Shown here piece after piece: positions 58,499 to 64,000 of a stretch of DNA of 64,000 nucleotides (positions are counted from its first letter, which is position 1; every line of letters begins with the position of its first letter). The position numbers and the translations under genes were made by a program. The notes under the pieces were generated by a model that had not been told where the DNA came from, made no database searches, and saw only the letters and a program-made list of their open reading frames with translations. Source of the stretch: Acidaminococcus hominis (GTDB lineage: Bacteria; Bacillota; Negativicutes; Acidaminococcales; Acidaminococcaceae); the NCBI RefSeq assembly GCF_021044795.1, contig NZ_JAJNOP010000013.1; one strand, written 5' to 3'.

Positions 58499-58911
58499 TC
58501 CATTTCGGTTCTTCTTCCTCGGAAAAGGAATCCAATATCCAGATTTCCCCTATGATTGATATGGTGTTTCTGCTGCTGGTCTTCTTCATTGTGTGTACCA
58601 TGTACATGACCCAGCAGTACGGGGTACCCGTGGAATTGCCCAAGGCCCAAGGGGTACTCCAGCAGGAAGCACCCTTGGAAGTAACCCTTACCCGGGACGG
58701 AGGCCTTTATTTCCAGGGGCAGCCGGTAACGGTGGAACAGCTAAAGGCTGAGGCCCAGACTGCGGTGCAGCAGGGCAAGGGTCAGGTGGTGAACCTGCGG
58801 GCCGACCAGGAGGTAAGCTACGGCCGGGTCATGGGTGTTATGGGAGAACTGAAAACCTGCGGCATCAAGGATTTTGCCCTGACGGTGCAGCTGGAGGGAA
58901 GTCATGGCTAA
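58495..58911 (+). CDS. exbD: ExbD-like proton channel subunit
   Basis: A 138-residue protein with a cytoplasmic N tail, one membrane helix carrying the essential Asp (PMIDMVFLLLVFF) and a periplasmic domain. It forms the ExbB-ExbD motor for TonB. It overlaps exbB by ATGA and tonB by eight bases. Confidence 0.9.
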   Translation: MIHFGSSSSEKESNIQISPMIDMVFLLLVFFIVCTMYMTQQYGVPVELPKAQGVLQQEAPLEVTLTRDGGLYFQGQPVTVEQLKAEAQTAVQQGKGQVVNLRADQEVSYGRVMGVMGELKTCGIKDFALTVQLEGSHG

Positions 58912-59638
58912 GGGAAAATGGCCCGGGTATCTGGGCTGGTCCCTGCTGGTGCATGGTTTGCTCGTCTTTGCAGCAGGCGGGCTGCTGTACCAGCTGCGGC
59001 CAGCGCCCCAGCCCCCCAGCATTCACGTAACCCTTCAGGAAGTGGGGGGCAATACGGCAGGCGGCGCAGCCGGGGTGTCTGGCAACGCTGCCGGTACTGG
59101 GGAAAATACGGAACAGGTACTGCAGCAGCTGCTGCAGACCCCTACCGGCCCTTCAGCAGAAGGAGGCGAGCCGGGGAAAAGAGTACTTACTACGGGGGAG
59201 AGCAGTGCAGGGTTTTCTGCTCCCAGCGCTGCGGGCAGCGGGACTGGCACAGCAAGCCCTGCTGGCTCCGGCACGGGCACTGGCGCTAATGGCGGTGGAG
59301 AAGGCGGCGGAGAAGGCTCTGGCTCCGGGGCTGGGAACGGGGCTGGAAGCGGCAGTGCGGACCTTAGCCGGGGACCCGTCCTGTCCTCTTACCATAAGGT
59401 GTACCCAGCCTCTGCCCGGAGTGCCGGCGAAGAAGGCAGCGTTCTGGTAGGGGTAACGGTAAGCCCTTCGGGCGGCGTAACGGAAGCCTGGTTGGAGGAA
59501 AGCTCCGGCTACGACCGGCTGGACCGGGCGGCTCTCCAGTCGGTCCGGCAGGGGCAGTTCCAGCCGGCCCTGGACCGGACTGGACAGCCCATAACCAGCA
59601 CCGCCCGAATTCGGGTACGGTACAGCCTGGAGGAGTGA
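58904..59638 (+). CDS. tonB: TonB protein with Gly/Ser-rich linker
   Basis: A 244-residue TonB with an N-terminal membrane anchor (about 10-28), a linker of about 120 residues and a C-terminal TonB domain of about 85 residues (YPASARSAGEEGSVLVGVTVS, then YDRLDRAAL). The linker is Gly/Ser/Thr/Ala-rich, with GSGTGTGANGGGEGGG-type runs. The Pro-Glu/Pro-Lys repeats that stiffen most TonB linkers are lacking. It transfers energy from ExbBD to the receptor TonB box. Last gene of the run. Confidence 0.88.
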   Translation: MAKGKWPGYLGWSLLVHGLLVFAAGGLLYQLRPAPQPPSIHVTLQEVGGNTAGGAAGVSGNAAGTGENTEQVLQQLLQTPTGPSAEGGEPGKRVLTTGESSAGFSAPSAAGSGTGTASPAGSGTGTGANGGGEGGGEGSGSGAGNGAGSGSADLSRGPVLSSYHKVYPASARSAGEEGSVLVGVTVSPSGGVTEAWLEESSGYDRLDRAALQSVRQGQFQPALDRTGQPITSTARIRVRYSLEE

Positions 59639-59643
59639 TTTTC

Positions 59644-59672
59644 TTGCAGAGGCCGAAAAGGCTTTGTATAAT
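59644..59672 (+). promoter_or_regulatory. Promoter of the DUF3298-like gene
   Basis: TTGCAG (59644-59649), 17 bases, TATAAT (59667-59672). Confidence 0.7.
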
Positions 59673-59725
59673 ACAAGGAGAGAATAAGTCGTGGCAAGTG
59701 TCTAGACAGGAAAGGATGAGGCAGT

Positions 59726-60466
59726 ATGGGAAAGAAGCAGGCAGGCTTGCTGCTGACGGGATTTATGGCCCTGGCGTTGGTACTGTCCGGACCAGGAATG
59801 AGTCAGGCGGCAGAAAATGATTGGGCCAAAACCGCCCATTTGACCCTGGAGCAGCCGCTGGAAGGGGAATTTCCAGGGCAGGTCATGGTTGCCCAGCAGG
59901 GGCTGGTGATCCGCAGCCAGCTGATTCAGGAAAATGGCCTGAATCTCAGCTATCCCCAGGTGTACCTGGCAGAGAATCCGGAGGCATCCCGGAAAATTTC
60001 CCGGTACCTGAAAAAGGTAGCGGAAAAGTCCCGGAAGGATTACGAAAAAGCCAACGTTCATTCGGAAAAGCTGACCTCCTATATCCACTACCGGCTGTGC
60101 CATTACGGCGAGGGGTATTTGTCTGTGCGGGAATACGGTATGGATTATTTTGAACGGGCAGCCCACCCCTTGAGTTGGGAACGGGGCTACACCTTTTCTC
60201 TCAAGACCGGGGAGCTGGTGAAATGGCAGGACCTTGTGCCCAAGCACCAGAAAGCCCTGTTTACTCTGGAAAAAATCAACGAAAAGCTGTGGGCAACGCC
60301 CTATGGCACAGGCCATTACTTCTATCCGGAATTTAAGGGCTTGGAAAAATTGCCGGAAAATTACTATCTGGACCCGGACGGCAGTATCCACTTTTTGTTC
60401 CAGCCCTACGAAATCGCACCGTATGCGGTGGGCATCATCGATCTGTCCATGCAAAACGGTATTTGA
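59726..60466 (+). CDS. Exported DUF3298/RsiV-like domain protein
   Basis: A 246-residue protein with a signal peptide (about 1-29, ending near SQAAE). A DUF4163-like first part (YPQVYLAENPEASRKISRYL) is followed by a DUF3298 part with the conserved FQPYEIAPYAVGI near the C terminus. The same fold forms the sensor part of the anti-sigma factor RsiV, but no anti-sigma domain or sigma gene is present. Some relatives bind lysozyme; role unknown. A hairpin follows. Confidence 0.65.
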   Translation: MGKKQAGLLLTGFMALALVLSGPGMSQAAENDWAKTAHLTLEQPLEGEFPGQVMVAQQGLVIRSQLIQENGLNLSYPQVYLAENPEASRKISRYLKKVAEKSRKDYEKANVHSEKLTSYIHYRLCHYGEGYLSVREYGMDYFERAAHPLSWERGYTFSLKTGELVKWQDLVPKHQKALFTLEKINEKLWATPYGTGHYFYPEFKGLEKLPENYYLDPDGSIHFLFQPYEIAPYAVGIIDLSMQNGI

Positions 60467-60471
60467 GCAAA

Positions 60472-60508
60472 AAAAGCAGGCAAAACCCTATGGCTTTGCC
60501 TGCTTTTA
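60472..60508 (+). terminator. Intrinsic terminator
   Basis: GCAGGCAAA pairs with TTTGCCTGC across a 10-base loop, then TTTT. Confidence 0.75.
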
Positions 60509-60527
60509 CCCTATAGGAGGAATTCCC

Positions 60528-61772
60528 ATGCAAGATCTGAAAATCGGAGATTTTGCGGACCTGTACCAGGTTTCCAAGGACACGGTCCGCTATTACGTGA
60601 AAATGGGTCTATTGCGGCCCCAGGTGGTGGGAACCCAGATGCATTTTGGCGAGAAAGATAAGCTGGATATGGGAACTATCCTGCGGCTGAAAAATATGCA
60701 GTTAAGCATTACGGAAATCCGCAGCCTGCTGTACCTGAAACGGATGTCCAACTTTATCGAGCCAGCCACCCTGAACCGATGCATTGAACTATTGGAAAAT
60801 AAGGCCAAGGAGCTGCGGCAGCAGCGGGAAAATCTGGACGCCAGCCTGGAACTGCTCCAGCAGGAAATCCGGCAGCTGGAAGAACGGAAAAAGGTTGCCC
60901 ATACGGCTGCCAGCGGGGTGCCGCTGGAGGCCATTGCCCTGCTGCGCTGCCCCCACTGCGGCAAAAGCTTTACCATTGAAGGTGGGGAAATCAGCCGGTC
61001 TTTCCTGATGAAAGGGCAGCTGCGCTGTGACTGCGGCTGCCAGATGGAGATTCGCAACGGCATCCTGCTGACGGGGAACCTTTATACAGGAAACCACGAT
61101 ACCCCGGACCTGGAGCGGAAACTGTACCATGAGACCGGGCTCCAGTTCAGTATCTGTGCGCCTCGCTGCCCGGAATTTATGCTGCAGGAGCTGAACAAGA
61201 GGGACTTGCACGGGAAAGTGATTTTTGAAGGGAACATCAACGGCTACTTTTTTATCTATAATTTTTTGGACAATCTGCCCCAGGACTGTCTGTACATCAT
61301 TGCGGACAAGTACCCGGAAGTGCTGGCAGACTATAAATCCCTGATGGAGACCCTGGCTCCTGATCTAAAGGTTTTGTATATTGCGGATGCCGGTGAGCAC
61401 CTGCCACTGGCCAGGGAGTCCCTTGATCTGGTGGTGGCCCTTTTTGGAGAGCTGGAATACAGCTTTTACCATAAGCAGTGCCAGCTTCAGAACCTGAAGG
61501 AACAGCTGAAGCCCGGAGCAGAGCTGATTGGGGCGTACCAAAGCCTGCCTTGGGGCAGCCAAAGCCGGAAAAACCTGATGCGTAAGTACCCCGAGGGCAG
61601 CAGCCGGATGTGCAGTATGAAAGCCCTGGAGGAAGAGTATCGGCAGAATGGGTACAGCCTGAAGACCAAGCTGCTGGGGACGGTGCTGGAGACCACCAAA
61701 CATCACATGTATACCGAACATGTGGATGGGGAACCCTTGGAAATGTATGGATATGTGGGGAAAAAATTGTAA
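60528..61772 (+). CDS. MerR-type regulator fused to a zinc ribbon and methyltransferase-like domain
   Basis: A 414-residue multidomain protein. Residues 1-70 are a MerR winged HTH (LKIGDFADLYQVSKDTVRYY). Residues 83-125 form a coiled coil. A zinc-ribbon-like motif follows (Cys141, Cys144, then Cys167/169/171). From about 205 comes a Rossmann domain like class I methyltransferases: GKVIFEGNINGYF (229-241, degenerate motif I), YIIADKY (256-262), LPLARESLDLVVALFG (292-307) and LKPGAELIGAY (327-337). AGGAGG precedes ATG 60528; 98 open codons upstream overlap the previous gene and are rejected. The ligand and target are unknown. Confidence 0.72.
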   Translation: MQDLKIGDFADLYQVSKDTVRYYVKMGLLRPQVVGTQMHFGEKDKLDMGTILRLKNMQLSITEIRSLLYLKRMSNFIEPATLNRCIELLENKAKELRQQRENLDASLELLQQEIRQLEERKKVAHTAASGVPLEAIALLRCPHCGKSFTIEGGEISRSFLMKGQLRCDCGCQMEIRNGILLTGNLYTGNHDTPDLERKLYHETGLQFSICAPRCPEFMLQELNKRDLHGKVIFEGNINGYFFIYNFLDNLPQDCLYIIADKYPEVLADYKSLMETLAPDLKVLYIADAGEHLPLARESLDLVVALFGELEYSFYHKQCQLQNLKEQLKPGAELIGAYQSLPWGSQSRKNLMRKYPEGSSRMCSMKALEEEYRQNGYSLKTKLLGTVLETTKHHMYTEHVDGEPLEMYGYVGKKL

Positions 61773-61790
61773 GCGAAAAATATTTTTGAA

Positions 61791-61820
61791 AAAGATGGAG
61801 TTAACTCCATCTTTTTTTTA
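61791..61820 (+). terminator. Intrinsic terminator
   Basis: AAAGATGGAGTT and AACTCCATCTTT form a perfect palindrome followed by T. Confidence 0.85.
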
Positions 61821-62132
61821 TGAGGCAAAATCCCTGGGGCGAACGAAACGGAGAATTATACAAAAAAATAAAAATGACTTTTTTAAAGCGAGTTTGGTGA
61901 AATAAAGTCTGAAAGAATAGGAACCAAGAATGCTGTATGGTTAATACAGTATACATTATGGTTAATACAAGAAACAAATGGCTAAAAATAGAACAGATTG
62001 CATACAATAAGAAAACGTTCGGAGGACAGAACGTAAAGTTTCTTCTTGACGTGGTGTGGACTATAGGTCTTACTATGGGGGCAACAAACGAAAGGACGGC
62101 ATTGCTGCCAGGAAATGCGAGGAGGAATCATT
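61821..62132 (+). promoter_or_regulatory. Gene-free control region upstream of the symporter
   Basis: TATGGTTAATACA occurs twice (61936-61948 and 61957-61969), 21 bases apart, so on the same DNA face. CTGTAT/ATACAG form a dyad around the first copy. A hairpin ACGTTC/GAACGT (62015-62034) has GGAGG in its loop. TTGACG near 62046 with TACTAT 19 bases on is a weak promoter candidate. No gene is seen here. Confidence 0.55.
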
Positions 62133-63539
62133 ATGTTTATTCTAGAAGGTATGCAGGCTTTTGCAAATTGGCTCTGGGGCATCCCCATGCTGCTGTGGGT
62201 GGTAGGCGGCGGTTTCATCATGTCCATCCGGCTGGGCTTTCCCCAATTTACCCGGTTGGGCTTTATCCTGAAAAACACCATTGGGAAATCCTTTGGGGAA
62301 AAGGGTGAAGACGGCAAGTTCTCCGGCTGGCAGGCAGTTACCGGGGCCCTGGCTTCTACCTTGGGGGCCGGCAACATCATCGGTACGGCCATGGCGGTAG
62401 CCTTTGGCGGCCCTGGGGGCGTGTTCTGGCTGTGGCTGTCCGGGTTCTTCTGCTGCGTCATCAAATTCTGTGAAACCACCATGGCCATGAAGTATCGCCG
62501 GATGGGGGACAACGGGGTATGGGAAGGCGGTCCCCAGATCTACTTGACCAAGGGTACCGGCTGGAAGTGGATCAGCCCGGTGTATGCCGTACTCTGCATC
62601 TTCTGCCTGTTTTTGGCCGCTTCGGCCCAGATCGGTTCTGGGGTGGATAACCTGGTGGGGATTGGTACGCCCCGGCTGGCTACCACGGTGGTGCTGACCC
62701 TGTTGGTGGGCCTGGTAGTTATCGGCGGCATGAAGAGCCTGCTGTCCGTAACGGAAAAACTGGTTCCTTTTATGAGTGTGATGTACATGGCAGGCTGCCT
62801 GGTGGTGATTGCCATGAACGTGGGCAATCTGCCCGGTGCTTTGGCAGCTGTTTTTGCGGATGCCTTTACCGGTCATGCTGCCGTTGGCGGGTTCGTGGGT
62901 GCTACGGTAACCCAAAGCATCCGGTGGGGGATTGCCCGGGGCTGCTACTCCAATGACGCCGGTACCGGCGTAACCACCATTGTTCATGCGGTAGCCGATG
63001 TGAATCACCCCATTCAGCAAAGCATGTGGGCCGTATTTGAAGTATTTTTTGATACCATTATCGTATGTTCCATGACCTGCCTGGTGGTGCTCACCAGCGG
63101 CGTTTGGACCCTGAAACTGGATCCGGCCATTATGACGGCTACGGCCTTTGAGCAAAGCCTGGGCAGCTTTGGCGGCCTTTTGGTTACGATAGCAGTAGTG
63201 CTGTTTACCTTTACCACCGCCTGCGCCCAGATTGAATTTACCGAAGCCCAGTTCATTGCCTTGGTGGGTGAAAAGGCCCGGGGCGTAGCCCGCTGGATTA
63301 TGCTGGTATTGATCCTGGGCGGCGGCATGGTTGGGATTTCCAAACTGATTACCTATGTAGACTTCTTTGCTGGCGTGTATGTGCTGGTCAATATGCTGGG
63401 GGTATACTGGTGCAACGGCCAGATTGTGGAGCTGTTCAAGGAATATTTCTCCAATCCCCAAAGATGGGAAACGGAAAAATGGGCTCCCTGGGTCAAAATG
63501 GAAAAAGAATATGCTGCCCGTAAAGGCTTGAACAAATAA
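62133..63539 (+). CDS. AGCS-family sodium:amino-acid symporter
   Basis: A 468-residue transporter with about 11 membrane helices of the sodium:alanine/glycine symporter family. Hallmarks are GNIIGTAMAVAFGGPGGVFW and, in the middle, RWGIARGCYSNDAGTG. Substrates are small amino acids driven by sodium. ATG 62133 has GAGGAGG seven bases upstream. The paired repeats upstream suggest activation by a DNA-binding protein. A glutamine-amidotransferase-type hydrolase follows 26 bases later. Confidence 0.85.
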   Translation: MFILEGMQAFANWLWGIPMLLWVVGGGFIMSIRLGFPQFTRLGFILKNTIGKSFGEKGEDGKFSGWQAVTGALASTLGAGNIIGTAMAVAFGGPGGVFWLWLSGFFCCVIKFCETTMAMKYRRMGDNGVWEGGPQIYLTKGTGWKWISPVYAVLCIFCLFLAASAQIGSGVDNLVGIGTPRLATTVVLTLLVGLVVIGGMKSLLSVTEKLVPFMSVMYMAGCLVVIAMNVGNLPGALAAVFADAFTGHAAVGGFVGATVTQSIRWGIARGCYSNDAGTGVTTIVHAVADVNHPIQQSMWAVFEVFFDTIIVCSMTCLVVLTSGVWTLKLDPAIMTATAFEQSLGSFGGLLVTIAVVLFTFTTACAQIEFTEAQFIALVGEKARGVARWIMLVLILGGGMVGISKLITYVDFFAGVYVLVNMLGVYWCNGQIVELFKEYFSNPQRWETEKWAPWVKMEKEYAARKGLNK

Positions 63540-63565
63540 TTTGTATGGCAGAAAGGATGACTACG

Positions 63566-64000
63566 ATGACAACTTTGAAACCAGTAATCGGTGTAACGTG
63601 CAACTATGATCCCCAGGATGGCCTGGGCCTGCAATCCGGCGTAGGTATTGCCGGCCAGGATTGGCTGTATCTGGCAGGGGACTACGTCTATGCGGTAGAA
63701 AAGGCTGGGGGCATCCCCGTGCTGCTGCCTCGGCTGAAAGCTATGCAGGAGTTGGATCCTTTGCTGGCCACATTAGACGGGGTTTTGGTCACCGGCGGCC
63801 ATGATGTGGATCCCAAAAATTACGGAACCCGGATGATTGGCCAATGCGGCCGGATTATTCCGGAGCGGGATAAAATGGATTTATACATTACCCGCTATGC
63901 CTTAGCCAATAAAAAACCGTTTTTAGGAATTTGCCGGGGAATCCAAATCCTGACCACCGCTTTGGGCGGAACCCTGTACCAGGATCTGGAAAGCGAAGGC
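63566..64000 (+). CDS. Class-I amidotransferase-like hydrolase (PuuD/peptidase C26 type), 3' truncated
   Basis: The first 145 codons are present; the rest lies beyond the window. PVIGVTCNYD begins the family fold, LVTGGHDVDPKNYG is the conserved loop, and FLGICRGIQ carries the nucleophile Cys123. Members hydrolyse gamma-glutamyl bonds (for example gamma-glutamyl-GABA). The catalytic His and Glu are expected past 64000. A GAAAGGATG site precedes the ATG. Its position after an amino-acid symporter suggests use of an imported gamma-glutamyl compound. Confidence 0.8.
   Translation, partial: MTTLKPVIGVTCNYDPQDGLGLQSGVGIAGQDWLYLAGDYVYAVEKAGGIPVLLPRLKAMQELDPLLATLDGVLVTGGHDVDPKNYGTRMIGQCGRIIPERDKMDLYITRYALANKKPFLGICRGIQILTTALGGTLYQDLESEG

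Noticed and set aside
60234..60527. 98-codon extension of the MerR-fusion gene
   Set aside because: It overlaps the DUF3298 gene in another phase and crosses a terminator; the MerR N terminus and an AGGAGG site fix the start at 60528.
1..64000. CRISPR arrays, phage modules or a toxin-antitoxin pair
   Set aside because: No regularly spaced repeats, phage structural genes or recognisable toxin-antitoxin couples are visible.

Overview
The window looks like chromosomal DNA from a diderm (outer-membrane-bearing) Firmicute of the class Negativicutes, most likely Acidaminococcus or a close relative. That placement is inference from gene content. Firmicute traits are a glyQS T-box, gatCAB, an ecfA1-ecfA2-ecfT-truA string, an rplU-prp-rpmA trio whose L27 has a cleavable N-terminal extension, and a CcpN-like/YqfL-like pair. 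Outer-membrane traits are a TonB-dependent receptor with ExbB, ExbD and TonB, an ArnT-like glycosyltransferase and a WaaE-like glycosyltransferase. The coding DNA is GC-rich, so most long antisense reading frames are shadows.

Layout. 1-180: end of an IS30-type insertion sequence. 281-2420: ArnT-like transferase and an unknown gene, then a possible small RNA. 2664-8771: three LysR regulators, two of them divergent from a metabolic target (metallo-beta-lactamase-fold enzyme; AEC carrier) with palindromes between, plus a threonine-synthase-like enzyme. 8955-12234: phosphoesterases, tRNA-Gln and tRNA-Glu, an orphan FecCD permease and a flavin reductase. 12289-16438: ppsA with a palindrome on its -10, a CcpN-like regulator and the PEP-synthase regulatory protein, whose only plausible start is ATA or ATC. 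16480-20236: dnaG, rpoD (with a large insertion) and a CAT tRNA. 20419-23227: LtaS-like membrane transferase and glycosyltransferase. 23224-31409: T-box, glyQS, GNAT protein, trans-sulfuration enzyme, gatCAB.

31442-36645 is the most unusual stretch. A long rod-like RNA hairpin precedes an exported SGNH hydrolase, three cyclophilin-like lipoproteins, a LysR regulator and a lipoprotein flavodoxin. Four promoters, including one 10 kb away for an exported carboxymuconolactone-decarboxylase-like protein (46675), share a TTTACA-17-TA core. Three of them share a longer TATTTTACAT element, suggesting one regulon acting outside the cytoplasmic membrane.

36625-46203: rplU-prp-rpmA, an unknown gene, and rpoBC with their own promoter and a leader ending in an attenuator-like terminator, detached from rplKAJL. 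46215-46536: an element with 21-bp terminal inverted repeats (MITE candidate). 47174-50732: M20 peptidase, membrane NERD-like protein and divergent AbgT transporter. 50829-59638: ECF module, truA, TonB-dependent receptor, binding protein, ATPase, ExbB, ExbD and TonB. No permease accompanies that ABC system; the orphan permease at 10065 is a candidate partner. 59726-64000: DUF3298-like exported protein, a MerR/zinc-ribbon/methyltransferase fusion, an AGCS symporter and a truncated class-I amidotransferase hydrolase.
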